Notes under the pieces: generated by a model
Told to the model about the DNA's origin: nothing
The model's input: only the letters and a program-made list of their open reading frames with translations
Database searches by the model: none
Translations under genes and position numbers: made by a program
Part shown: positions 22,890 through 33,912 of the stretch, one piece after another
Layout of the letters: every line of letters starts with the position of its first letter
Position numbering within the stretch: position 1 is the stretch's first letter
From: Symsagittifera roscoffensis
Lineage: Eukaryota; Xenacoelomorpha; Acoela; Convolutidae
Reading direction: 5' to 3'
Length of the DNA: 48,668 nucleotides
Assembly (NCBI RefSeq): GCF_963678635.1
Contig: NW_026970642.1
Span: forward strand, 1 to 48,668

Positions 22890-23324
22890 CTTTGGTTTTA
22901 ATATCTTACTTTGGTTTAGTTATTGAAAAATAAGGCATTTTTTTGTAAAAAAAACAGATATGTTCAAATTCCTGGGTTGCAGGAAGTTTCGACCGATACT
23001 TCCAGTAGTTATCAGAGTCGTTGCCCGTTTTTCTTTGTTTCTCTTGCCAGTCTACTTATATATTTTTTCCAATCATATTTTTTGGGCCAAATTGTGGTCC
23101 TGATTTTTAAAAGAAAAGGTCCTTTTGCTTTTTTTAAAAAAAAATGTTGCTGCTCTATTTGTTTTGAGGTATGTTGCATTGTCCAAAATGTTTAAAAAAT
23201 GCAGTTCTAATTCCGTCTTTATAACTTAAACACTGAAAATCACTGCTTTTTGATAAAGTAACTTACATTTATAGAAGTGATTGTGCACTGCGTGTTCTTT
23301 TTTATAAACAATTTTTCTAGAAAC

Positions 23325-25426
23325 TTTTCGATAATTTTTCTTGAAGAAACCAGTTTTTGATAATTTTTGACAAAAGTTTGACTCCAGATGTAGAAATTGC
23401 AACCGAAAGTTTTTTTCAACAGTTTGGTTGCCCAACTAGATTGAAGTTGTGAATAATCTTTTACTTCTTAAATTATTAGATAATTCGTCTAAATTTCTGT
23501 GAAAATTTTATTTTGGAGTGCTCGAAATGCCCTAAATTTCTTTAATTTTTTTTTCAATTTCGTATAAATTCAAGGGACACTACTTATTTTGAAGAGGATT
23601 TTTTTCAATGAATAGATTGTGCATAGGTTTAAAATCACCTTTCTTTTTATATTCTAGTTTGTTTTTTTTTGGATCAAAACTAAGGAATCATTTTCCAATC
23701 ATAGTTTTTAGGCCAAATGTTGGTCATGATTATTAAAGAAATTGTTTTCTTTGTCTATTTTATTTTTTTTGTTTTTGAAAAATTGCTGTAATAATAGTTT
23801 TTTGATTTGTATGTTGCATCGTCTAATGAGCTAAAACAAATGCAGTTCCGTATTTCTTCCTCTCTTTTATAGGTTGCAAAATACCGTTTTCCAACAAATA
23901 TTTTGCGTGTTCTTTCAAAAAAAAACAGTTCTTTTAGGTAGTTTTTAAAGTTTTTCACCGATGAATTCAGTTTTTAAAAAACCTTTGAAAAGTTTTGACT
24001 CAAGATGTCGTTCAATTTTGCTAGTATGCTCACAAATTCAAACCTTCTGACTAAATGTGAGATATTAGAAGCATAAAAAATGGTATATTTTTACTTTTCT
24101 CAAAAAAGTCATTTGGGTATGAGGCTCTGATTGTATAGTTTTTGATTTTCCGACTCAAATTTTTTCGAGTATTTTTTCGTCAAAAATAATTGCCATGCTA
24201 AATTTTAAAAACTTATTTCCTGATCCAAACAAGTTTGCGGCTAAGCTATTACATATCAAATTATTAAAGGATTCTTCTTATATGGTGCGAAAACAATGTT
24301 TTGGGGGGCTTGGCGGGCCTGAAAACCTATTTGTTTTTATTTCATTCCAATATAGTTTTTAAAAACTACATTTTCTGGATAGCGTATTGTTGCTTCCGTT
24401 AGACCATTTATAGAGTTTATTTCGCGTATGCTGTTCATAGTTCAGTTCGTTCTAGTTGCTAAAAAATAATTTTTTTAGTGAAAAAACAGAAAGTTTCAAA
24501 ATTATGGCTGATCAGATTCTTTGGCTAATAGCTTCTAAGCAAACAACAGTTTTTTTATGTTTATTTATTGTCATATTTAGATCGTGTGTAGATCTTAATT
24601 TTAGTATGCTGTTCATATTCTATTTTCTTGTGGATAATGAGAAACATTTTTTTTTGTGAAAAAAAAACAGAAATGTTCGAAAACCTGGCTTGTAAAACCC
24701 TTGTAAAACCTGGCTTGTTTGTAGCCATTGTTGGTCCTTGCGTAGGCCTTAATTTTGGTATGCTTTTTAAATCTTAGTTTGTCGTGGTTGTTGAGAAATA
24801 AAAAAAAACTTTTTGTTTTTGTTTTTGTTTGATGTCATCGTTAATTCCAAAACAAGCCTTTCTTAAAGTATGACGTACCTTCGAGTTTTCCCTGTCGCTG
24901 TAGAGAAATTTCTGTTTTATTGAAAAAAAAATTGCAATTTTCTAAATATGGGGATTGATCCAAGGTGTCGAATTCAATTTTTAAGCCACGTACAATTTAT
25001 TTAAGCTTTTCGGTAGAGTCGTCCAATATGAAGATCATTTGCTTTTGCTAATGGAATGATGACAATAAATTTGTTTTTCAGGTTAAATGTGTCTCATCAT
25101 TTACTGAATAAATACCATATTTTTAAAGTTTTTCACCAACGCATTATCCGATTATGAAAATGTATGGAATCAAAATATACTCTTCCTAGTGGGCATAGAC
25201 ATCATTATGAGTAAACGAGATCAGTATCTTTGAGACAAAATTTCTACGAGTTAACTCAAAGACTTAAAAATCAATGAAAAACTAATTGATGTTAATACGT
25301 AATTTATCAATTCAGCCCTTTTCATTATCCCTTCCATTTTATTAGTTTTATTAGTCCCTATCATTCTACAAAATTTCAGTCCCGCTGTATTATGTTTTAA
25401 ACGCGCTCTAGTTAAATTTGCCTAAA
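23325..25426 (+). repeat. 2.10-kb tandem duplication, copy 1
   Basis: Period 2102 bp. The next copy follows head-to-tail at 25427. Every line I compared is identical, including A-runs of 9 at the positions corresponding to about 24659, 24790 and 24923. The unit joins array monomers to about 1.2 kb of sequence (24.2-25.4 kb) not found elsewhere in the array. Confidence 0.95.
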
Positions 25427-27528
25427 TTTTCGATAATTTTTCTTGAAGAAACCAGTTTTTGATAATTTTTGACAAAAGTTTGACTCCAGATGTAGAAATT
25501 GCAACCGAAAGTTTTTTTCAACAGTTTGGTTGCCCAACTAGATTGAAGTTGTGAATAATCTTTTACTTCTTAAATTATTAGATAATTCGTCTAAATTTCT
25601 GTGAAAATTTTATTTTGGAGTGCTCGAAATGCCCTAAATTTCTTTAATTTTTTTTTCAATTTCGTATAAATTCAAGGGACACTACTTATTTTGAAGAGGA
25701 TTTTTTTCAATGAATAGATTGTGCATAGGTTTAAAATCACCTTTCTTTTTATATTCTAGTTTGTTTTTTTTTGGATCAAAACTAAGGAATCATTTTCCAA
25801 TCATAGTTTTTAGGCCAAATGTTGGTCATGATTATTAAAGAAATTGTTTTCTTTGTCTATTTTATTTTTTTTGTTTTTGAAAAATTGCTGTAATAATAGT
25901 TTTTTGATTTGTATGTTGCATCGTCTAATGAGCTAAAACAAATGCAGTTCCGTATTTCTTCCTCTCTTTTATAGGTTGCAAAATACCGTTTTCCAACAAA
26001 TATTTTGCGTGTTCTTTCAAAAAAAAACAGTTCTTTTAGGTAGTTTTTAAAGTTTTTCACCGATGAATTCAGTTTTTAAAAAACCTTTGAAAAGTTTTGA
26101 CTCAAGATGTCGTTCAATTTTGCTAGTATGCTCACAAATTCAAACCTTCTGACTAAATGTGAGATATTAGAAGCATAAAAAATGGTATATTTTTACTTTT
26201 CTCAAAAAAGTCATTTGGGTATGAGGCTCTGATTGTATAGTTTTTGATTTTCCGACTCAAATTTTTTCGAGTATTTTTTCGTCAAAAATAATTGCCATGC
26301 TAAATTTTAAAAACTTATTTCCTGATCCAAACAAGTTTGCGGCTAAGCTATTACATATCAAATTATTAAAGGATTCTTCTTATATGGTGCGAAAACAATG
26401 TTTTGGGGGGCTTGGCGGGCCTGAAAACCTATTTGTTTTTATTTCATTCCAATATAGTTTTTAAAAACTACATTTTCTGGATAGCGTATTGTTGCTTCCG
26501 TTAGACCATTTATAGAGTTTATTTCGCGTATGCTGTTCATAGTTCAGTTCGTTCTAGTTGCTAAAAAATAATTTTTTTAGTGAAAAAACAGAAAGTTTCA
26601 AAATTATGGCTGATCAGATTCTTTGGCTAATAGCTTCTAAGCAAACAACAGTTTTTTTATGTTTATTTATTGTCATATTTAGATCGTGTGTAGATCTTAA
26701 TTTTAGTATGCTGTTCATATTCTATTTTCTTGTGGATAATGAGAAACATTTTTTTTTGTGAAAAAAAAACAGAAATGTTCGAAAACCTGGCTTGTAAAAC
26801 CCTTGTAAAACCTGGCTTGTTTGTAGCCATTGTTGGTCCTTGCGTAGGCCTTAATTTTGGTATGCTTTTTAAATCTTAGTTTGTCGTGGTTGTTGAGAAA
26901 TAAAAAAAAACTTTTTGTTTTTGTTTTTGTTTGATGTCATCGTTAATTCCAAAACAAGCCTTTCTTAAAGTATGACGTACCTTCGAGTTTTCCCTGTCGC
27001 TGTAGAGAAATTTCTGTTTTATTGAAAAAAAAATTGCAATTTTCTAAATATGGGGATTGATCCAAGGTGTCGAATTCAATTTTTAAGCCACGTACAATTT
27101 ATTTAAGCTTTTCGGTAGAGTCGTCCAATATGAAGATCATTTGCTTTTGCTAATGGAATGATGACAATAAATTTGTTTTTCAGGTTAAATGTGTCTCATC
27201 ATTTACTGAATAAATACCATATTTTTAAAGTTTTTCACCAACGCATTATCCGATTATGAAAATGTATGGAATCAAAATATACTCTTCCTAGTGGGCATAG
27301 ACATCATTATGAGTAAACGAGATCAGTATCTTTGAGACAAAATTTCTACGAGTTAACTCAAAGACTTAAAAATCAATGAAAAACTAATTGATGTTAATAC
27401 GTAATTTATCAATTCAGCCCTTTTCATTATCCCTTCCATTTTATTAGTTTTATTAGTCCCTATCATTCTACAAAATTTCAGTCCCGCTGTATTATGTTTT
27501 AAACGCGCTCTAGTTAAATTTGCCTAGC
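25427..27528 (+). repeat. 2.10-kb tandem duplication, copy 2
   Basis: Head-to-tail copy of 23325-25426. Past the shared tttgccta, copy 1 runs into the next unit while copy 2 runs into unique sequence (gcaacttcaaaatcc). The identity is high enough that a mis-assembled overlap must be considered. Confidence 0.95.
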
Positions 27529-28060
27529 AACTTCAAAATCCTCCAAAATCAGTCTGATTCTATTGAAACCCGAAAACTAAAAGCCAAAAGAAAAGCTACA
27601 TTCTAGCGTGAGCTTTGCAGAGTAATTTGCTCTGATGATTTGATGTAATGATAACTTCATACCCTGTAAAAAATTCTGAGTTACAGCGCAGGGGGCCACG
27701 ACATGAAGGTGCCACGACCCGATGGTTGACTAATCCCTAAATTTTCTCAGTATCATTTGCGATGGAAAGATTTTGGGCGAGGTTTTCTTGCTTCATTGGG
27801 ACACCGCAATATGAATTGTTTGTAATTTTTAGTACATGAAGGTAAAGTGGGTTTTAGATTTTGAAAAACTAGCATACCACATAAAGATCAACAATTCCCA
27901 CTAAAACAAAAACCAATAACGTTCAACATGCATTTATCTATATCTATAGCTGATCTCTGAGTGAGTGTTCATATCTTATCGTTTTAGTCATGTGACACTT
28001 ACACCCCCTCCGTCCTTCAGGAATTAGACCCCCTGCTGACTCAATGGGTCTCCCTTTGTA
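27529..28060. mobile_element. Weak candidate TIR element with CAGGGGG ends
   Basis: CAGGGGG at 27689-27695 is followed after 8 bp by TGAAGG. The reverse complement from 28035 reads CAGGGGG, then TGAAGG after 9 bp. A terminal CAGGGG is typical of hAT-superfamily elements. The enclosed 347 bp has no coding sequence. The 8-bp flanks (ttacagcg and ctgactca) do not match, so a target duplication is lacking. The outer parts of this interval show nothing else. Confidence 0.3.
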
Positions 28061-28099
28061 CTATTTTGTGATATCAGTTTTTCGCTGACTGACCGTAGG

Positions 28100-28460
28100 C
28101 GCCAATCTATCTACTATTTATTTAAATGCGGGTTTCATATCTCGCCCATTTTATGTTTTTTCAATATATTATTTTTGCATGCTCAACGACAGATTTTTTT
28201 TTACGTTTAAGCTATACCGTATGTTCCAACGCTTAAGGTTTTTTTTTCAATTTTCCAGTTTGAATTCAGTGTTTGCTTAACGAAATTTGAAACTAGAGAT
28301 TCAATAGAGGGATACCCAATATGAATACCCAAATCTTTTTAGTTAGGAGGCAAATCGTTTTTTATGATTTTGTCAAAAAATTTCCGGAAACTTATTTCAA
28401 ATTAAATTTAAATTTCCCAACCCTGCAGTTGGGTGCTGTCAGCATACATTCAGGAGTTGC
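28100..28460 (+). repeat. Dispersed repeat family 3, copy 1
   Basis: This shares atttaaatgcggg, ttttcaatatattatttttgcatg, ttttccagtttgaattca and aatacccaaatc with 32530-32905, in the same order and spacing. Divergence is substantial. An open frame of 79 codons overlaps it by chance. Confidence 0.7.
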
Positions 28461-28487
28461 GATCTTGCCTCCAAATGTGACTGCTCA

Positions 28488-28590
28488 GAAGTTTGCCATA
28501 ATTGATTTGTTACTAGAAGCAAAATCTATCATTTTGTATTTTACATGGCGTGTGGGGTGAATGATAACCACAAAAAACCTCAAATTAAAT
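28488..28590 (+). repeat. Dispersed repeat family 4, copy 1
   Basis: gtttgccataattgatttgttactagaagc and the sequence up to catggcgtgtgggg match 30895-31005 at roughly 80-85%. Confidence 0.75.
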
Positions 28591-28604
28591 AAAAGATTTA
28601 GTTT

Positions 28605-28905
28605 TATTTCGCCCTGATACGACCATTCTTGTTTGTTTAAAGTTTTAACTGACCTCACTTGCGAATAAATAAAACTTTTTTTTGCAAAATCCCTTTCTCT
28701 CAAAAACGCTAAACCCGCCCCTGTTTATGGCGTAATTACTCTTGAGGGTCTTGAACTGAAAGTTGCCACCAAAAAAGGTCCATTCATTACTTGATTTGTA
28801 TGATTTTTAATAACACAAAAGCTACCGGTTCAGTTATTGAACAAACAAAACTTCTCGTATATCAGGGCAAAGACCTGAATGTTCTGACTGCCCTTATTTC
28901 ATAAC
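28605..28905. repeat. Family 1 end fragments, facing each other
   Basis: cgccctgatacgaccattcttg (28607) matches the 3' edge of family 1 in forward orientation. At 28862, cagggcaaagacctgaatgt matches the same edge in reverse. The roughly 250 bp between carries no other recognisable feature. Confidence 0.55.
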
Positions 28906-29689
28906 GAATAGTTTTTGGGAAGATAAAGTTTTGAAAACCTATAATTTTTGGAAAATAACTGTAAAATTTTTGAGTTGTATAAAAATAATACCATCCATTA
29001 GCTAGTCTCAATTCCATTTGGAACGATTTTGTTGTGCGGAATATTTTGCCACTCATAAATAATTCGCGTTACACTCTCAGCTTTTTGAATGAGTTCTTCA
29101 AAGCGCGCATAAATTAGTCCGGAACTTGGCCAATTTGGCATTTTAAAACCTACAAAACTTTACAAAAAACAATTGGAGGTAGAATACCTTTTTTTACTTG
29201 AGACCAGGAAGTCAATATTTCCAATGGCATATAAAAAGATTTTGTTGAAAACTATTATTTCGATTGGCGAAACTTAACGTAAGATAATGAAATCAGAGGG
29301 TCACTTATTTTCATGTTTGATATCAAACCGTTAATGTTGTTAGATGGGATAAAAAATTCCGTTGAAGACAATTATTTCTGCATTTTGGGTTTGTTTGAGA
29401 AAAAAATTCTTCGAAATTACATTTCCTCGCTTTTAAACTTTGGTTCAGCCAAAATTCATCCAAAATTGCTGAAATTAAGTACCCGGGTTGCATTTTCTGA
29501 AATAAACTTCAAGAAAAGATAAGATGTAAGACCAGTTTTTGAACATTATGACGGATGATTTAAAATTATCTAGATTATCGTTGATTTGAAAATTGCCATC
29601 TTAAACTAATCTCAGTTTTTTTTTCAGCGACGAGTTGCAAAAACGATTTATTGTTCTGACTTTCTAACGAAAGTAACCAATTTTTTGTA
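28906..29689. other. A+T-rich sequence, no feature seen
   Basis: No gene or RNA is seen. Short open frames have no homology that I recognise. Confidence 0.5.
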
Positions 29690-30060
29690 AGAGGGATGTT
29701 TTCTTTTTCTTCAGACAGAACTCGACTTTTTAACTGAGACTTTTTGACGGACTTTCTTATATCAGCCGAAAAATATTGTTGTCCTGAGCTCACTTTTGAA
29801 AACATGTTTTACCTCTGATCCATTTTCATAAAGTTATGAAGGTTGAAAGGTTGCCAATATGACCAATTTGGGACAAATAAAGTGCGATATATATTCGCGC
29901 TATTAATGCGTAAGCGGAGATTTAATCTCTCAATGAAATGGTTCTAAACTAGTTAAAACTAGCTAATTGTCATAATTTTTATGTTAATTGGAGCGAAGGG
30001 TACCACGTAGACCTTAGAAGGCAGTTGGAGCATTCAGGGCTTCGTCCAGATACGAGCAAA
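29690..30060 (+). repeat. Dispersed repeat family 1, copy 2
   Basis: This aligns with 13040-13420: ctttttaactgagactttttgac, attaatgcgtaagcggag, and cgtagaccttagaaggcag..cattcagggctt. The two copies share order and spacing but differ at many positions. Confidence 0.7.
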
Positions 30061-30525
30061 TTTGCTGTTCTGATTTTCAAAGACCGTGACGTAATATTTG
30101 TGCTCCAAAATTTTGCGTAAATTTTATATAGTCTGTCTTTGAAAACTTACCATTTCTATAATTTTGAAGCTAGCGCGAACAGTATTATGTGGCAAAGGAA
30201 TAGAAGAAATACATCCAAACTCCATTCTGAATTCTTTCTTAATGAGTTGGTTTTTATGGTTTGCGCTTTTGCTCCAAAAAGTCTATATATCAATTCCTAA
30301 ACTGATTATCCTATATTTTTCGAGTCAAAAAATAAATTATCTCGATGATTTAGTATAGCGCTAGATTTTCTGCCGCGTTATGAATCAGTTTTCAAAATTT
30401 GCGAATTGTCGCCTTCCTTTCAATTTTGAGAAATGACTTTTGCTGCGAGTTATGCATGCAGAGAGTTATCCATGGAGAGTTTTGCAAAATTATGGGGGTT
30501 TAGAGATTCAAGTTTTAAATCTAGC
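30061..30525. other. A+T-rich sequence, no feature seen
   Basis: Nothing recognisable. A short open frame (30164-30358, plus) lacks any motif. Confidence 0.5.
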
Positions 30526-30610
30526 ATCCATAATAATGGATTATAATTTCGAATTTTTTGGAAGTAAAAATCCATTATAATCAATTATTATCAATGAAAC
30601 TCCAGTGCGG
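30526..30610 (+). mobile_element. Fragment related to the TIR element at 598-1675
   Basis: ccataataatggattataat, then tccattataatcaattatt, then a terminus gaaactccagtgcgg resemble the palindromic boxes and right end (gagaaacttcggtgcgg) of the element at 598-1675. The family 1 copy begins immediately after, which suggests one inserted beside or into the other. Confidence 0.5.
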
Positions 30611-30810
30611 ATTGTGGTCGTCGAGCTGATTGTTTTCTCTAGACCAATTTTGACTTTTTAACTAGCCTCTTTTGACAGAATTTATTTATATCGTTTGAAA
30701 GGTGTTGTTATCTTGAGCCCAAAAGTTAAAAAAATTTTCATCTGTGATCGTTTTTTGTGAAGTTATGGGGGTTTCAATATTGCCAGTTTGGCCATTTAGG
30801 GTCTATTAAC
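30608..30810 (+). repeat. Dispersed repeat family 1, copy 3 (5' part only)
   Basis: gactttttaactagcctcttttgacagaattt matches copies 1 and 2. The shared stretch continues through tatcttgagccc and gaagttatgggggtttcaatattgcc. The 3' block with cattcagggct is missing. Confidence 0.65.
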
Positions 30811-30821
30811 CAGCAATTTGA

Positions 30822-30866
30822 TTCATCTTTCTTCGTCTTTCTTCGTCTTTCTTCGTCTTCATCGTC
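30822..30866 (+). repeat. 10-bp tandem repeat ttcgtctttc
   Basis: About four units of (ttcgtctttc) starting with a variant at 30822 and ending in ttcgtcttcatcgtctt. Confidence 0.95.
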
Positions 30867-30894
30867 TTAAAAATCTTTCAAAAATGCGAATGAG

Positions 30895-31005
30895 GCGAGC
30901 TTATTTGCCATAATTGACTTGTTACTAGGAGCGAAATCCATCACTTTGTACTTTAAATGGCGTTTCGGGGGATGATTTCCTAAAATTTCAAGTAACCTCG
31001 ATAAC
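30895..31005 (+). repeat. Dispersed repeat family 4, copy 2
   Basis: Partner of 28488-28590: tttgccataattgacttgtt, then aaatggcgtttcggggg. Confidence 0.75.
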
Positions 31006-31242
31006 TCGATTGTCTGCTTATGTTTTGCCGGCTTATTTGCCTCATTGTAGAATTGATTTCTTTGTACGCAGTTTTCTTGTAGTTATTTTCAGTGTTTTTA
31101 GTTTTTCCTGCAATTTTTGATTTTACCAGCCTTGACTTCGTATGTTTTTTGCTGTTTTTGTTTAAGAGTAATGAGCGTAGTGAAGACTCTTATATAGGTT
31201 TTTTTGATTCTTTTTAATTTTTTTCTAGTAGTAACTAGAGAT

Positions 31243-31278
31243 GTGCATTCATACATATTGATGCATTTGTGAATGCAC
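31243..31278. repeat. Small perfect-arm hairpin
   Basis: gtgcattca at 31243-31251 pairs with tgaatgcac at 31270-31278, with an 18-bp loop that holds a second short palindrome (atgcat). Confidence 0.7.
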
Positions 31279-32517
31279 GTACATTATTTGCACTTTTTGA
31301 AATCAATTGAATCTGCTGAAAGTGACCTAAATAGCACTCTCCAAATACGAACATGGAAAAAATATGAACGATTTCTAGTTTCGAAAAAGGGGAATTTAAT
31401 TCTTAGATTACCAGTGGAATTAAAGCTTCACCTATTGATCCAGTTTTCTCTAGTGTGAATAATGTTATCAAAAAAGCGCCATTCATAAATTTTTCTAAAA
31501 AATCAAAAAGCTTAGAGGGCATCTAATTTTTTTGGAAATTCGAAACGAGATTTTTCAGAAAAGTCAGTGTTTTTTGGTTACTTGCGTTCATTGGCTATCT
31601 GTTTCTTTTTGGCTTAACAACCTTCTGCTTCATTCATTTCAGCTTTTAATTTATCGGCTGAGTGTTCTAATTTGGAGTCATATCGAAGGATGCATAAGTT
31701 TTATGCTTCATCCTATATCGCACAAAACTTTTAAAATCTGAGAATAGAAGAATTTATAGTTCAAAGTTTTTCATGACAACAGTTTTATTTTCGGTTCTAC
31801 GAAAAATGATTTAAGATTCGTCGGCTTAGTTGCCGTTTTTAAATCATTTGTCGAAATGTCTTTAGTTTCTCTTGGTTGTGTTCTGGACGTGTTTTTTGCA
31901 AATTAAACATGACTCTAAGCAACATTCGGAACTTTTCTAACTAAAGTTGCTTTCTTTTTCTAACTGCTAGCTTGCACTGCTAATTTTTTTTGTATCGCAA
32001 GTGGCGCAATTCTCCGTTTCGCATCTGTGTATTTTTTATATTTCTCAGCGGAATTTAGCATCTGAGCGATTTTTGAAATCTAGATTAGTCGCGGACCTCG
32101 GCCCGGTTAGCAGCCTTAACCTCGCTAAAGTTTGAGTTGTCAGATTAAGAGGTTAGTTTTTGTTAACTGACGCTTAAAACTATTCATAGAAACAAAGCCA
32201 GTCAACGAAGCGTAAAAAGTTGTTTTCCAGGCGTTGTTTGACCCTCTTAGTACAGATGCATTTTGGAACTTCGGGCGTAAAGTTTTCTTTGGACAGCTAA
32301 GGATCAAAGCGAGGACCTGATTTACGTTCCACTTCATATAAAAAAGAAATTTTCAGTCAAAATTGACTAAAATTTCGGCTAGTTATTTAGTAAAATGCCG
32401 AAATCTGGTTTAGTTTATATTTTGTACTTTTTGTTTTCTTTTATATGCGACGGGAAACTTCTATTTTCAGTTCTGAACTTTTTAAACATGATATTTTATC
32501 CAAACATTTTACAATTA
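31279..32517. other. A+T-rich sequence with one G+C-rich patch
   Basis: No gene is recognised. Near 32089-32126 a G+C-rich patch (gtcgcggacctcggcccgg) is followed by ggtta..taacc, which can form a short hairpin. It may be the edge of an unrecognised repeat. Confidence 0.45.
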
Positions 32518-32529
32518 AGTACAATATAT

Positions 32530-32905
32530 CTATCACATATTTAAATGCGGGCATCAGTATCTCTCCATGCATAGGCTTTTTCAACATATTGTTTTTACAT
32601 GTTAAACGAAAAAGTTTTCTCACGTTTAACCTAATCGTATATTGCGATACTTGCAGTTATCGTATTTTCCAGTTTGAATTCATTGTTTATTTCACCAAAT
32701 TTAAAATTAGCAACCCAATAGTGGGATGGTGTCAGGGTTCCTCAGATTTTGCGAATTTGGCGTCTAAATACAAATACCCAAATCCTTCTATTTACGAAAT
32801 TCGACATTTTTTGTGATTTTTTTTTTCAAAAATCTACAAAACATAGGTTTAAAAAGTTTGAAATTTCTAACCATGCAATTTTGCGCTGATTCCGGCACAA
32901 TTTTA
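32530..32905 (+). repeat. Dispersed repeat family 3, copy 2
   Basis: Partner of 28100-28460. Conserved blocks include atttaaatgcgggcatcag, tttttcaacatattg, ttttccagtttgaattcattg and aaatacccaaatcc. Confidence 0.7.
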
Positions 32906-33089
32906 TGTATTTCAAGTGCTGCGAAGCTCCGCTTAGCATCTGTGCTCAAAACATTTTTGTTGAGATGTCCCAGTGGATTGAAAAAACTTCCATTTGACCC
33001 ATTGTTCTCTACTTGGGTTAGCTTTACGGAAAAAAATTGTCAATCATTATTAATTTATGAGACTTTTATTAACTTTCAACTTCGATAAT

Positions 33090-33655
33090 GTGGGAAAATA
33101 GGTAGCTCGGATCTCACTGGTTAAAGTTAGTTTTAAGGCCATCATAGGAATCACAAATGAGAAGAACTGGTCGAAAGTCACCCAATCGATAGCGCGGAGA
33201 AACACACTACTGCTCTGTTTACCTTGTAAGTCAGTGCAGCATTGTATTTCTGAGCGCCATCGCTTGGGCTATTTTCGACTGGATCTTCTCATACATGGTT
33301 CAGATGGTGGTCCTAAAATTTTATTTTTGTCGTGCGGATAGAAGTTATGATTTATGTGTTTTCTATATTCATGGGCAGTTTGGTTTTAGATAATAAATAT
33401 GTAATATTTTCTCGGAGTGTGCTTTGGATTTGCAGATTTGGAAATCGGAAAGGCGTCTTCAATTTCTTGTCAGTATTTTTTTACTATGAGGCAACCCTTC
33501 CCTGGTGTTTGTTGCCACTAAGAGTAACTCTCTGCTGTCTCGAATTCGAGGAGAGAAACTTTCAGGAAACACAGAAAAAAGAGTTCCAGATCTCCAAAAT
33601 TTCTAGTAGTTTTTATCTTCTGTTGAGAGACTGGCAACTTGGAATGGGCTAAGAT
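33090..33655 (+). other. Unassigned island of higher G+C
   Basis: Base composition is visibly less A+T-rich than the flanks. One frame is open for about 80 codons after a stop at 33098-33100, without an ATG. A second open frame of 106 codons runs 33332-33652. Neither translation shows a family I know. This may be the decayed inside of a transposable element or a non-coding exon; I cannot choose. Confidence 0.3.
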
Positions 33656-33701
33656 ATAAATTTTGCCTCATTTAGTTTCTCTTTTTTTGCTCAATCAAAT
33701 T

Positions 33702-33912
33702 TTTATCATACCATTCCATTGAAGGGAAAAATCGGTATCATAAAATTCCGTTGAATTGAAAAAATGGCTATCATACAATTTCAATGTATGGAAAAGATAG
33801 TTATCATGTAATTTTCATACGATTTTTTTTATTCCATGTAATTGAATGGAATCGTATGATAACCATTATTTCCATAGCATAGAATTGTATGATAAGCATT
33901 TTTTGTCAGCCC
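33702..33912. mobile_element. Fold-back element built of TATCATAC / GTATGATA repeats, family 2
   Basis: The left half carries atcatacc, atcataaa, atcatac and atcatgt at steps of about 30 bp. The right half carries cgtatgat (33853) and tgtatgat (33887) in inverted orientation. atcataccattccattgaa (33706) pairs with ttgaatggaatcgtatgat (33842). The right edge, gtatgataagcatttttt followed by cccggg, matches the cluster at 17985-18296. There is no coding sequence. Confidence 0.7.

Larger units (their letters stand above)
18950..27526 (+). repeat. Satellite-like array of 0.53-0.75-kb monomers with higher-order structure
   Basis: Four boxes recur in the same order. (1) TTTTTGGGCCAAAATTTTGG.CCTGATTTT lies near 20041, 20586, 21268, 21800, 22345, 23080, 23705 and 25807, with a weaker copy near 19095. 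(2) GTTGCATCGTCCAAAAAGCT lies near 20146, 20684, 21904, 22442, 23171, 23814 and 25916. (3) CACTGCTGAAACCAGTTTT..TTTGACTCAAGATGCAG lies near 20250, 20828, 21474, 22007, 22586, 23335, 23953, 25440 and 26055. (4) ATTCGTCTAAACTGCGGCGA lies near 19728, 20973, 22736, 23480 and 25583. Successive box-1 steps are 545, 682, 532, 545, 735 and 625 bp. Open frames inside (up to 149 codons at 21459-21908, minus) follow the repeat and show no protein family. Confidence 0.85.

Noticed and set aside
23755-26761. Pairs of identical 67-codon open frames (23755/25857 minus, 24456/26558 plus)
   Set aside because: Their identity comes from the 2.10-kb DNA duplication, not from protein conservation.
18950-27526. 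CRISPR array
   Set aside because: Repeats are hundreds of bases long, diverged and without uniform spacers, and the window is eukaryotic in character.
27681-28043. hAT target-site duplication around the CAGGGGG ends
   Set aside because: The 8-bp flanks ttacagcg and ctgactca do not match, so only a weak candidate element is reported.
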